Shown here in pieces: positions 24,922 through 32,868 of a DNA stretch of 64,000 nucleotides. The translations under genes and the position numbers were made by a program. Each line of letters opens with the position of its first letter. Positions within the stretch are counted from its first letter, which is position 1. The notes below the pieces were generated by a model. The model was given only the letters and a program-made list of their open reading frames with translations, had not been told where the DNA came from and did not search any database. This DNA comes from Leucobacter weissii (lineage in GTDB: Bacteria > Actinomycetota > Actinomycetes > Actinomycetales > Microbacteriaceae), in NCBI RefSeq assembly GCF_017565745.1, contig NZ_JAGDYM010000005.1, positions 248,001 to 312,000 on the forward strand, read 5' to 3'.

Positions 24922-24948
24922 GAACATCGTTCACCAGAACAGTGTTCA
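24921..24948. promoter_or_regulatory. Two tandem BioQ-like operator boxes
   Basis: TGAACATCGTTCA (24921-24933) and AGAACAGTGTTCA (24936-24948) are two 13-bp palindromes of form TGAAC-N3-GTTCA, 2 bp apart. The BioQ repressor of Corynebacterium glutamicum recognises TGAAC-N3-GTTAC (established). Their place before bioYMN supports biotin-dependent control. The whole interval also forms an outer inverted repeat CCTGAACA/TGTTCAGG. Confidence 0.75.
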
Positions 24949-24967
24949 GGTTCTCCAAGGAAGCACG

Positions 24968-25330
24968 ATGACGACAGCCGCGGCACCCGCCAGCGGGGCG
25001 ACGCCCCGCATACTCGGATCACCGGTCGACAGCGAGACCCGCTGCACGCACTACCGGAGCGAGCTGGACGTCGTCGCGCTGAAGTTCAAGTGCTGCGGCG
25101 AGTACTACCCCTGCTTCGCGTGCCACGAGGAGTCCTCCGGGCATCCGATCGCGAGGTGGGAAAGCGCCGACCTCCGGCGCCTCGCCGTGCTCTGCGGCGT
25201 CTGCCGCACCGAGCTGCGCATCGAGGAGTATCTGAGCGCGGAGGACTGCCCGTCGTGCACCGCGAGGTTCAACCCGGGCTGCCGCCTCCACCACCGCATC
25301 TATTTCGACTTCGACACGGAGGCACCATGA
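24968..25330 (+). CDS. CHY zinc-finger protein, 120 aa
   Basis: A small protein with the CHY zinc-finger layout: 'CTHY' near residue 26, 'KCCGEYYPCFACHEE', then 'CGVC' and 'CPSC' pairs with further Cys/His near the end, enough to bind about three zinc ions. The start is ATG 24968 after CCAAGGAA. The stop overlaps bioY (ATGA), so it is the first gene of the biotin-transport operon and behind the BioQ-like boxes. Bacterial CHY proteins have no settled function; why one is tied to biotin uptake is not known. Confidence 0.82.
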   Translation: MTTAAAPASGATPRILGSPVDSETRCTHYRSELDVVALKFKCCGEYYPCFACHEESSGHPIARWESADLRRLAVLCGVCRTELRIEEYLSAEDCPSCTARFNPGCRLHHRIYFDFDTEAP

Positions 25331-26016
25331 CCCAGCACGAACCGCAGCTCCCGGCGGCGCCCGCCGGGAGGCGACGCAGCCGACCCGCGACCGATCTGGC
25401 GCTGATCGCCGTCTTCGCGGCGCTCATCGCGGTGAGCGCGATCCTCCCCGCCATCACGATCGCGGGGCCCGTCCCGTTCACCCTGCAGACCTTCGCGATC
25501 CTGCTCACCGGCGCCGTGCTCGGCGCGCGGAGAGGGTTCCTCGCCGCGCTCCTGTATCTCGCCGTCGGAGCGATCGGCATCCCGGTGTTCGCGGGCGGCA
25601 GTTCGGGGCTCGCCCCGTTCGCCGGCCCCACGGCCGGGTATCTCGTGTCCTTCCCGCTCGCCGCCGCCGCGACCGGGTTCATCGCTCAGCGACTCAGCCT
25701 CCGCAGTGCGGCCTCGAGCGCGGCCCTCCTCTTCCTCGCCGCCCTCGCCGGCGTCGTGGTCAACCACGGGCTCGGCATCCTCGGACTGGCGTGGCGCGGC
25801 GGCATGTCGCTCCCCGAGGCGGCGCTGGTCGACGTCGTGTTCCTCCCGGGCGACATCGTGAAGGCGCTGCTCGCCGCGATCGTCGCGACCGCCGTGCACC
25901 GCGCCTTCCCCGGGCTCCTCGGCGATCGGGACCGCCGGGAGACGGTGGCGGAGGCGGCGCCGCTCGACGCGGGGGCCGGACGGGCGGATCCCGCCGCAGC
26001 CCCCGATCGGGCGTAG
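25327..26016 (+). CDS. bioY: Biotin ECF transporter substrate-binding component BioY, 229 aa
   Basis: The integral membrane S-component that binds biotin. About six hydrophobic helices and the BioY marks 'GPVPFTLQTFAILLTGAVLGARRG', here seen as GPVPFTLQTFA and LLTGAVLG, and 'FAGPTAGYLVSFP' are present. The charged, proline-rich C-terminal tail after residue ~195 is an extension not needed for the fold. ATG 25327 overlaps the CHY gene stop, and bioM and bioN follow, giving a complete group I ECF transporter. Confidence 0.93.
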   Translation: MTQHEPQLPAAPAGRRRSRPATDLALIAVFAALIAVSAILPAITIAGPVPFTLQTFAILLTGAVLGARRGFLAALLYLAVGAIGIPVFAGGSSGLAPFAGPTAGYLVSFPLAAAATGFIAQRLSLRSAASSAALLFLAALAGVVVNHGLGILGLAWRGGMSLPEAALVDVVFLPGDIVKALLAAIVATAVHRAFPGLLGDRDRRETVAEAAPLDAGAGRADPAAAPDRA

Positions 26017-26026
26017 GATCTTCGGC

Positions 26027-26758
26027 ATGATCGAGTTGCGGGAGGCGAGCGTCGTCGTGCCCGCGCCGGAGGGCGATGCGATGATCCTCCACCCGACGAG
26101 CCTCGTGCTCGCGGAGCGCCGCATCTCGATCATCGGCGGCAACGGGTCGGGCAAATCGACCCTCGCCCGGCTCTGCAACGGCCTGATCGAGCCCACCACC
26201 GGTTCGGTCCTCGTCGCCGCGGGCGCGGACCCGGTGCCGGGGGTGCGCGCGGAGCGGAGCCGCCTCGACACCGCCCGAGACGGCGCGGCGGTGCGCCGTC
26301 TCGTCGGCTTCGTGTTCACCGACGCGAGCGCGCAGCTCATCATGCCGACGGTTGCGGAGGACCTGATGCTCTCGCTGCGCCGGCTCCACCCGAAGCGGGC
26401 GGAGCGCCGCGCCGCGGCGGAGGCCGCCCTCGCACGCTTCGGCCTGGAGCATCTCGCCGAGCGCAGCGTGCACACCCTGTCGGGAGGCCAGAAGCAGCTG
26501 CTCGCCATCGCCACGGTGCTGGCGACCGATCCCGCCGTGCTCGTCGCGGACGAGCCCACGACCCTGCTCGACCTGCGCAACGCGCGGTCGGTCGGCGAGC
26601 TGCTCATGTCGCTGCCCCAACAGGTGATCCTCGTCACCCACGATCTCGACCTCGCGGCTCGCGCCGAGCGCACCCTCGTCGTCGCCGACGGCCGCGTCGT
26701 GTTCGACGGAGAGCCGGACGCCGCGGTGTCCCACTACCGCGAGCTGGTGCGGGCGTGA
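26027..26758 (+). CDS. bioM: Biotin ECF transporter ATPase BioM (EcfA-type), 243 aa
   Basis: An ABC ATPase with Walker A GGNGSGKST (37-45), the Q-loop region replaced by 'VGFVFTDASAQL' as in ECF ATPases, signature 'LSGGQKQ', Walker B 'VLVADEPTTLLD' and the H-loop 'ILVTHDLD'. It powers biotin import with BioN and BioY. The stop overlaps bioN (GTGA). Confidence 0.92.
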   Translation: MIELREASVVVPAPEGDAMILHPTSLVLAERRISIIGGNGSGKSTLARLCNGLIEPTTGSVLVAAGADPVPGVRAERSRLDTARDGAAVRRLVGFVFTDASAQLIMPTVAEDLMLSLRRLHPKRAERRAAAEAALARFGLEHLAERSVHTLSGGQKQLLAIATVLATDPAVLVADEPTTLLDLRNARSVGELLMSLPQQVILVTHDLDLAARAERTLVVADGRVVFDGEPDAAVSHYRELVRA

Positions 26759-27369
26759 GCGCGCCGAGCCCGCTCGGCTCCTTCCGGCCGGGCACCGGCC
26801 CGCTCCACCGGCTGCGCCCGGGGGCGAAGCTGATCGGGCTCTTCGCCTTCGCCGCAGCCGTCGTCGCGGTGCACGGCGTCGCGAGCACTGCGATCGCGCT
26901 GCTGCTCGCACTCGCGCTGACGGCTCTGGCGGGTCTGCGCGGCCGGGAGCTCTGGATCTCGACGCGCGGCTTCGTCTTCGTCGCGATCCCCCTGTTCGCC
27001 TTTCAGTGGTGGCAGCGCGGCTGGCAGCACGGCTTCGAGGTGGTCGGAGATCTGCTCGCGATGATCCTGGCGGCGAGCGCGGTGACGGCGAGCACCGCCG
27101 CCGCCGACATGCTCGACACCATCTCCTGGGCGCTGCGCCCGTTCCGCCGGCTCGGCGTCGACCCCGAGCGCGTGGCGCTGGCGTTCTCCCTCGTGATCCG
27201 CTCGATCCCGAGCATCCTGGGGATCGCACGCGAGACGCGCACCGCGGCCCGGGCCCGCGGCCTGGAGCGGGCGCCCCGCGCGCTCCTGATCCCGTTCGTG
27301 CTGCGCACGGTCGCGCACGCGCAACTCGTGGGCCAGGCGCTCGCGGCCCGGGGCGTCGGGGAGGAGTGA
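26755..27369 (+). CDS. bioN: Biotin ECF transporter membrane coupling protein BioN (EcfT), 204 aa
   Basis: The T-component that links ATPase to BioY. It has four to five hydrophobic helices and, in the cytoplasmic helices, the EcfT Ala-Arg-x motifs ('TRTAARARGLER'). The GTG start overlaps bioM by 4 bp. It ends the biotin operon; a separate regulator gene follows after 74 bp. Confidence 0.9.
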   Translation: MSAPSPLGSFRPGTGPLHRLRPGAKLIGLFAFAAAVVAVHGVASTAIALLLALALTALAGLRGRELWISTRGFVFVAIPLFAFQWWQRGWQHGFEVVGDLLAMILAASAVTASTAAADMLDTISWALRPFRRLGVDPERVALAFSLVIRSIPSILGIARETRTAARARGLERAPRALLIPFVLRTVAHAQLVGQALAARGVGEE

Positions 27370-27443
27370 GCGCGATGCGCCGGATCGAGGACTCGGCTCG
27401 CGAGTGCGGCTCGCCGGTGCGGGGGAGGTGGTCTAATGAATGC

Positions 27444-27923
27444 ATGCGTGACGAGCCGGCGGACTGGAGGAGCGCGTTCATCGAGCGCTTCGCGGATCAC
27501 TGGGCGGCGGGCGGCGCGTCCCGGATCGAGGGAAGGATCGCGGGCTATCTGCTGCTCGACGAGTCGAGGGGCGTCAGCGCCGCCGAGCTGGCGTCCGAGC
27601 TGCGGGTCAGCCGGGGCGCCGTGTCGATGTACACGAGGCAGCTCGTCGGGCGGGGCTTCGTGAAGCGAGTGCGCGTGCCAGACGTGCGGACCCACTTCTT
27701 CGTCATGGACACGGACGTGTGGGCCGGGTTCCTCGCGGCCGAGCAGGAGTACCTGCGCAGGCAGCGGCGCCTGGCGGAGGAGACGCTGCCGTTCGTCCGC
27801 GAGGGCGGACGCTCCTGGGAGCGCGTGCGGAACATGCGCGACTACATGGGCTGGCTGATCGACACGCGCCTCCCGAGCGAGTGGGAGCGGGTCAAGCGGG
27901 AGCGGGACGCTCCCGCACCGTGA
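27444..27923 (+). CDS. GbsR/MarR-like winged-helix transcriptional regulator, 159 aa
   Basis: A small regulator with a winged helix at about residues 28-90: 'GYLLLDESRGVSAAELASEL' then 'VSRGAVSMYTRQLVGRG'. This matches the GbsR branch of MarR proteins. The start is ATG 27444 after GGGGGAGGTGG. Its 3' end overlaps the convergent iron-transport ATPase gene by 32 bp (27892-27923). Target unknown; neighbours are biotin uptake and iron uptake. Confidence 0.8.
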   Translation: MRDEPADWRSAFIERFADHWAAGGASRIEGRIAGYLLLDESRGVSAAELASELRVSRGAVSMYTRQLVGRGFVKRVRVPDVRTHFFVMDTDVWAGFLAAEQEYLRRQRRLAEETLPFVREGGRSWERVRNMRDYMGWLIDTRLPSEWERVKRERDAPAP

Positions 27924-28716
27924 TCACGGGCGCCCCGGTCTGCGAGTCCCGCTCGATGATGCCGTCGACGCCGAACACCTCGGCGACGAGCGCCGCGTCG
28001 AGCACGTCGGCCGGCGGGCCCTCGCGCACGATGGCGCCCGCGTGCATGACGACGAGCCGCGAGGCGTAGCGTGCGGCCTGGTTGATGTCGTGGAGCACGG
28101 CGACGACGGTGCGGCCGTCCCCGCGCATGTCCTGGCACAGGCGGAGCAGCTCGATCTGATGGGCCAGGTCGAGGAACGACGTGGGCTCGTCGAGCAGCAC
28201 GTAGTCGGTCTGCTGGGCGAGCACCATGGCGATCCACGCGCGCTGCCGCTGGCCGCCGGAGAGGTCGGTGAGCGCACGGTCGGCGTGCTCGACGACGCCC
28301 GTGGCGCGCATGGCCGCGTCGACGATCTCGGCGTCGCCCGGCAGCCACTGCCGCAGCAGGGAGTGGTAGGGGTGGCGGCCCCGAGCGACGAGATCGCGCA
28401 CCCGCAGCGACTCCGGTGCGATCGGGTGCTGCGGCAATGCGGCCACCCGGCGGGCGACCGCCTTGGGCCGGAGCGCGTGGATGTCGACGCCGTCGAGGAG
28501 CACGCCTCCCGCCATCGGGCGCAGCGTGCGCGTCAGCGCCTTCAGCAGGGTCGACTTGCCGCAGCCGTTCGGCCCGATGATCGCCGTGAACTCGCCCTCG
28601 GGGACGGTGAAGTCGAGGCCGTCGCTCACCGCGCGGCCGTCGTAGCCGAGGCGGGCGCCGTGCGCTCGCAGCCCGCGCTCGTCCGGGGCGGTGGGGGAGG
28701 CGGTGCGGGGGGTCAT
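27892..28716 (-). CDS. Iron-siderophore ABC transporter ATPase (FecE/FepC type), 274 aa
   Basis: The ATPase of an iron(III)-siderophore importer. It has Walker A GPNGCGKST (48-56), 'VAALPQHP' at the Q-loop, signature 'LSGGQRQRAWIA', Walker B 'YVLLDEPTSFLD' and the H-loop 'AVLHDINQA'. 'PTSFLDLAHQ' is typical of the FecE family. It is last in the operon after binding protein and two permeases and overlaps the upstream permease by 4 bp. The 3' end overlaps the convergent GbsR-like gene. Confidence 0.92.
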   Translation of the reverse strand: MTPRTASPTAPDERGLRAHGARLGYDGRAVSDGLDFTVPEGEFTAIIGPNGCGKSTLLKALTRTLRPMAGGVLLDGVDIHALRPKAVARRVAALPQHPIAPESLRVRDLVARGRHPYHSLLRQWLPGDAEIVDAAMRATGVVEHADRALTDLSGGQRQRAWIAMVLAQQTDYVLLDEPTSFLDLAHQIELLRLCQDMRGDGRTVVAVLHDINQAARYASRLVVMHAGAIVREGPPADVLDAALVAEVFGVDGIIERDSQTGAPVITVRERPAPA

Positions 28717-29735
28717 AGGCGTCCTTTCGCATGCTCGCGCACGAGGAGGTAACCGAGGTAGAGGCCTCCGACGCCGAGCGTGAGCACGCCGACCGGAAGA
28801 CCCGCGAAGAGCGGCAGCTGCTGCGTCGCGAGATCGGCGGCCGCGAGCAGCAATGCGCCCGTCAGGGCCGAGCCGAGCACGGCGCAGTCCGAACTGCCGA
28901 CGATCCGCCGCACGATCTGCGGGGCGGTGAGGGCGACGAAGGAGATCGGGCCGGCGGCGGCCACCGCCGCGCCCGCGGCGACGACCGAGAGCACGATCGC
29001 GGCAGTGCGGGTGCGGTTCGGATCCACGCCGATGCCCGCGGCGGTGTCGTCGCCCATCTCGAGCAGGGAGGCGTCCCGGGCGACCGCGACCGCGAGGGGG
29101 AGCACGATCGCGACGGCGACGGCCGTGACCAGCACGTCCTGCAGGTTCGCGGCGTTGAGCGAACCGACGAGGTACGCGGCGAGCTGAGAGGCGGCGTCGC
29201 GCAGATGCGTGCTGACGACGTACTGCGTGACCGCGTACGCGAGCGCCGCGACGGCGATGCCGGCGATGATCGTGCGCACGGGCGAGCGGAAGCCGCGGCC
29301 GGTGGCGATGTAGACGACGAGCGCTGCCACCGCGGCCCCGGCAACGGCGCCGACGGATGCGGGCACGAGCGGGAAGGCCAGCGTGATGATCGCCGCTCCC
29401 GCACCCGCCCCGGCGCCGAGCCCGATCACGTCCGGGCTGCCCAGAGGATTGCGGGTGACCGTCTGGAACAGCGCTCCGGACACGCCGAGCAGCGCCCCGG
29501 CGAGCACCGCCGTCGCCAGGCGGGGCCCGCGCAGCCGCTCCAGCACGAACGCCGACGCGCCCTCGGCATCGCCGAGCAGCGCGCCCGGCAGCTCGGCGAG
29601 CGGGATCCCGAGGTCGCCGGCCGTCAGGGTGACCACCGCGACGACGACCACCGCCGCAGCGGTGCCGAGCCCGTACCGCGCCGCGCCGGAGGGCGGGCGG
29701 ATCCGGCTCCGGCCGAGTCCCGGATGCGTGCTCAT
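28713..29735 (-). CDS. Iron-siderophore ABC transporter permease (FecCD family), second, 340 aa
   Basis: A FecCD permease with about nine to ten helices. Family marks are 'RLATAVLAGALLGVSGALFQTVTRNPLGSP' (the RxPR-like and NPL motifs are both visible within it) and 'GPISFVALTAPQIVRRIVG' near the C-terminus, the coupling helix. ATG 29735 overlaps the stop of the first permease by 4 bp. It should form a heterodimeric channel with its upstream neighbour. Confidence 0.9.
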   Translation of the reverse strand: MSTHPGLGRSRIRPPSGAARYGLGTAAAVVVVAVVTLTAGDLGIPLAELPGALLGDAEGASAFVLERLRGPRLATAVLAGALLGVSGALFQTVTRNPLGSPDVIGLGAGAGAGAAIITLAFPLVPASVGAVAGAAVAALVVYIATGRGFRSPVRTIIAGIAVAALAYAVTQYVVSTHLRDAASQLAAYLVGSLNAANLQDVLVTAVAVAIVLPLAVAVARDASLLEMGDDTAAGIGVDPNRTRTAAIVLSVVAAGAAVAAAGPISFVALTAPQIVRRIVGSSDCAVLGSALTGALLLAAADLATQQLPLFAGLPVGVLTLGVGGLYLGYLLVREHAKGRL

Positions 29736-30730
29736 CTCGCGGCCCACCCCCGTCGCACGGCCAGCAGCAGGAACGGAGAGCCGAGCAGTGCGGTGACGAT
29801 GCCGACCATGATCTCCTCGGGTCGGGCGACGATCCGCCCGACGACATCGGCCGCGATCAGCAGGCCGGCTCCGAGCACCGCCGCGAGAGGGAGCTGCCAC
29901 CGGTGGTCGACGCCGATGATCGAGCGGGTCAGGTGGGGCACGACGAGCCCCACGAAGGCGATCGGGCCGACCGCCGCCGTTGCGGCGGCCGCCAGCAGCG
30001 CCGCCGACAGGATGCCCGCCGAGCGCACGAGCGGCACCGGGGTGCCGAGCGAGGTGGCCACGTCCTCGCCGAGCGCGAGGTTGTTCAGTGCGGGCGCGAG
30101 CAGTGCGGCGAGGAGCAGGCCGGCCGCGAGCGCGGGCGCGATCGTGAGGCCGACCTCCGCCTCGCGGCCGCTCAGCGAGCCGATCACCCAGAACCGGAAC
30201 GAGTCGAAGACGCCGGGGTTCGTCAGGATCATCGCCTGGATGTAGGCGCTCAGCACCGCCGAGACGACCGCTCCCGTGAGCAGCAGCGCCGCCACGCTGC
30301 CGGAGGCCGCGCGGGCTCCGACGCCGGAGACGACGCCGACCGCCACCAGCGCTCCGAGCAGCGCGATCCACACCGAGCGGCTGCCGATCGCCGAGCCGGT
30401 GATCGCCGCCGCAGTGACGATCGCCGCCGCCGAGCCGACCGTCACCCCGAGCAGTCCGGGATCGCCGAGCGGATTGCGGGTGATGCCCTGGATGACCACC
30501 CCGGAGACGGCCAGGGCCGAGCCGCAGAGCACGCCCATGAGGGTGCGGTCGAGGCGGGCGTCGACGATCGCCTCGAGATACGGGTCGACGCCGCCTCCGA
30601 GCACGCCGATCACGGCGGCGGGATCCGTGGGCCTGCCCCCCAGGAGCAGGCTGCTGACGACGGCGAGCGCGAGCCCCGCAGACGCGAGGAGGACGGCCCT
30701 CGGCCGTGCGGGGCCCGCGCCTCGCCTCAC
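29732..30730 (-). CDS. Iron-siderophore ABC transporter permease (FecCD family), first, 332 aa
   Basis: A second FecCD permease with 'RLDRTLMGVLCGSALAVSG', 'GITRNPLGDPGLLG' and 'GPIAFVGLVVPHLTR'. GTG 30730 overlaps the binding-protein stop (GTGA), giving a tightly coupled operon. There is no long linker or fusion. It pairs with the permease at 28713 and the ATPase at 27892. Confidence 0.9.
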   Translation of the reverse strand: MRRGAGPARPRAVLLASAGLALAVVSSLLLGGRPTDPAAVIGVLGGGVDPYLEAIVDARLDRTLMGVLCGSALAVSGVVIQGITRNPLGDPGLLGVTVGSAAAIVTAAAITGSAIGSRSVWIALLGALVAVGVVSGVGARAASGSVAALLLTGAVVSAVLSAYIQAMILTNPGVFDSFRFWVIGSLSGREAEVGLTIAPALAAGLLLAALLAPALNNLALGEDVATSLGTPVPLVRSAGILSAALLAAAATAAVGPIAFVGLVVPHLTRSIIGVDHRWQLPLAAVLGAGLLIAADVVGRIVARPEEIMVGIVTALLGSPFLLLAVRRGWAAR

Positions 30731-31758
30731 CGGTCGAGCCGGGCGACGGCTTCGTCGATGAGCGGGACGAAGCGTTCCAGCGTCCACGGCACGGTCAACG
30801 GGTTGATGATCGAGGATCCGGTCACGAAGGGCTGCTCGGTCGGGGCGACGACGGAGCCGCGGGAGACCGCGGGGATCTGCTGGTAGAGCTTCTGCGCCTC
30901 GATCTCCGCGCGGTTCTCCTCGTCGGAGTAGAACGTGAAGATCAGGTCGGAGCCGTCGAGCTTGTCCGCGTTCTCGAGTCCGATCGACGCCGAGTCGGTG
31001 CCCTCCACCTCGAACTCGCGCAGCTCCTCGACCACGGGGTCGACGGTCAGCCCGAGTGCGCTGACCATGGCCACGCGCTGCTCGGTCTCGAAGAACACGC
31101 CGAGGGTGCCCGGCCCGGTGTTGTAGATGTACGAGAAGGTGACGCCCTCGTACTCCTCGCGGGCGGCCGAGTCGAGCTGCGACTTGATGTCGTCGATGAG
31201 CGCCTGCGCCTCGTCCGGCAGGCCCATCGCCTTGCCGATCACGGTGATCTGCTCCTCCCAGGTGATGACCCAGGGCTCCGCGGCGTAGGCGACCGTGGGC
31301 GCGATGTCGGTGAGCAGGTCGAACTGCTCCTGGGTGAGGCCCGACCACGGCGCGAGGATGAGGTCGGGGTCCAGCGACAGGATGGCCTCGATGTCCAGCT
31401 CCTCGCCGCCGGTGAACTGCTCGGGCAGCTCCTCGCCGGCCCCGGTCACGGCCTCGTGGACCCAGGGCAGGTACCCGGAGTCGTCGCTGCCCCAGGGGTA
31501 CTCCTCGACGCCGACGGGTACCGTGCCCAGCGCGATCGCGGTCTCGGAGGATCCCTGGCCCAGGGTCACGATGCGCTCCGGGCGCTCCGTGATGACTGCC
31601 TCTCCCAGAGCGTGCTCGATCGTCACGGTCTCGAAGCCCTCGGATCCGCCCGTCGACTCCTCCTGCTCGGGCGCTCCGCCCGCGCAGCCCCCGAGTGCCA
31701 TCGCGCCCGCGATCGTCAGAGCGATCCCCCATCGTCTCGTGCGTCCGGTTGCGCGCAT
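30727..31758 (-). CDS. Iron-siderophore binding lipoprotein, 343 aa
   Basis: The receptor of the siderophore importer. The signal peptide ends in lipobox 'LGGC' with Cys25 lipidated. The mature part begins with 'VTIEHALGEAVITERPERIVTLG', of which ERPERIVTL is the usual FepB/FecB/FhuD start, and has 'EAILSLDPDLILAPW' in the first lobe. No siderophore synthesis genes are in the window, so it may use foreign siderophores. It is first in its operon and divergent from the siderophore-interacting reductase, with a candidate iron box between. Confidence 0.9.
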   Translation of the reverse strand: MRATGRTRRWGIALTIAGAMALGGCAGGAPEQEESTGGSEGFETVTIEHALGEAVITERPERIVTLGQGSSETAIALGTVPVGVEEYPWGSDDSGYLPWVHEAVTGAGEELPEQFTGGEELDIEAILSLDPDLILAPWSGLTQEQFDLLTDIAPTVAYAAEPWVITWEEQITVIGKAMGLPDEAQALIDDIKSQLDSAAREEYEGVTFSYIYNTGPGTLGVFFETEQRVAMVSALGLTVDPVVEELREFEVEGTDSASIGLENADKLDGSDLIFTFYSDEENRAEIEAQKLYQQIPAVSRGSVVAPTEQPFVTGSSIINPLTVPWTLERFVPLIDEAVARLDR

Positions 31759-31807
31759 GCCCTGCTTCCTCCCTGGTGCGAAAAGACGCGATCCTATAGC
31801 GTCATAT

Positions 31808-31832
31808 GAAGGTTACCCTTGCTTGGGTTAAA
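31808..31832. promoter_or_regulatory. Candidate DtxR/IdeR-type iron box between divergent iron genes
   Basis: An AT-rich stretch reads GAAGGTTACCCTTGCTTGG and continues GTTAA. It matches the 19-bp iron-box consensus TTAGGTTAGCCTAACCTAA at about 11 of 19 positions and has a GGTTACCC/GGGTTAA partial symmetry. It lies between the start codons of the binding protein and the reductase, as expected for shared iron repression. The match is moderate. Confidence 0.45.
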
Positions 31833-31864
31833 CTTTCAAAAATTGTGAATTCTGCCAGGATGGG

Positions 31865-32836
31865 ATGAGGGGGAGCATGGGGGCCACCAGCGAGACGGGG
31901 CGGCTACCGGCCTACCGCCCGTATCGGGCGGTCGTGGCCGAGATCCGGCGCCTGAGCCCGCACTTCGTGCGCGTGGGGTTCACCGGCCCGGACTTCGACG
32001 TGTTCGCGGAGCACGCGCTGGACCAGCGCATCAAGATCGTCTTCCCGATCGATCGCCGCTCGTTCGAGGAGCTCGGCGTCGACGACGAGGCGGCCCGGCT
32101 CCGCGGCGACTGGTACCCCCGCTGGCGGGCCCTGCCCGACGATCGCCGCTGCCCGTTCCGCACCTACACCGTGCGGCGGATCGCTGCGGCGCAGCGGCGC
32201 CTCGAGGTCGACTTCGTCGTCCATCACGAGGACGGCGAGCCCGTGGGCCCCGGGGCGTGCTGGCTGCACGCGGCCGACATCGGGGACGAGGTGATCGTCG
32301 TCGGCCCGGACGCCCGCAGCGACGACTCGCACCTCGGTATGGACTGGCGGCCGGGCCGCGCGACCGAACTGCTGCTGCTCGGCGACGAGACCGCAGCGCC
32401 GGCCGTCGCGGGGATCCTGGAGAGCCTCCCGGCCGGACGCCGGGCCACCGCGCTCGTCGAGGTGCCCCATGACGACGACCGCCTCGCCGTCGATCTCCCC
32501 CCGGGCGCCGAACTGCGGTACCTGCCGCGCAACGGACGACCCGTCGGATCGCTGCTGGAACCGGCGCTGCGCGACTGGGCCGAGCGCAGCCCCGCGGTGA
32601 TCGAGGCGGCGCGCGCGGCCCGTCCGCAGCAGCTCGACGAGGTCGACGTCGACCGCGACCTCCTCTGGGAGTCCCCCGCGGCGCCTGAGGGACAGGGCTT
32701 CTACGCCTGGCTGGCCGGGGAGTCGGCGGTGATCAAGCGGATGCGCCGCATGCTGGTCGGGGAGCGCGGCATCGACCGCCACCGGGTGGCCTTCATGGGC
32801 TACTGGCGCCTGGGCCAGGCCGAGCGGACCGGCTGA
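31865..32836 (+). CDS. Siderophore-interacting protein (FAD/NAD(P)H ferric reductase, ViuB type), 323 aa
   Basis: This cytoplasmic flavoprotein family releases iron from imported ferric siderophores by reduction. Visible marks are the FAD-binding 'CPFRTYTVRRI' (R-x-Y-T/S), 'LLLGDETAAPAVAGIL' at the pyridine-nucleotide domain, and the C-terminal 'FYAWLAGESAVIKRMRRML' and 'FMGYWRLGQAE'. The start is ATG 31865 (AGGA 4 bp upstream) or ATG 31877; the sequence does not decide. It is divergent from the siderophore importer and completes that uptake route. Confidence 0.9.
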   Translation: MRGSMGATSETGRLPAYRPYRAVVAEIRRLSPHFVRVGFTGPDFDVFAEHALDQRIKIVFPIDRRSFEELGVDDEAARLRGDWYPRWRALPDDRRCPFRTYTVRRIAAAQRRLEVDFVVHHEDGEPVGPGACWLHAADIGDEVIVVGPDARSDDSHLGMDWRPGRATELLLLGDETAAPAVAGILESLPAGRRATALVEVPHDDDRLAVDLPPGAELRYLPRNGRPVGSLLEPALRDWAERSPAVIEAARAARPQQLDEVDVDRDLLWESPAAPEGQGFYAWLAGESAVIKRMRRMLVGERGIDRHRVAFMGYWRLGQAERTG

Positions 32837-32868
32837 GGCACGGGCCCGGGACGAATAGGCTGGAGGGC

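Noticed and set aside
27892..29847. 651-codon and 552/666-codon minus frames across the siderophore operon
   Set aside because: Only the C-terminal parts are real (ATPase and permeases). The N-terminal parts are read-through of neighbouring genes in another frame; overlaps of 4 bp and family N-termini fix the true starts.
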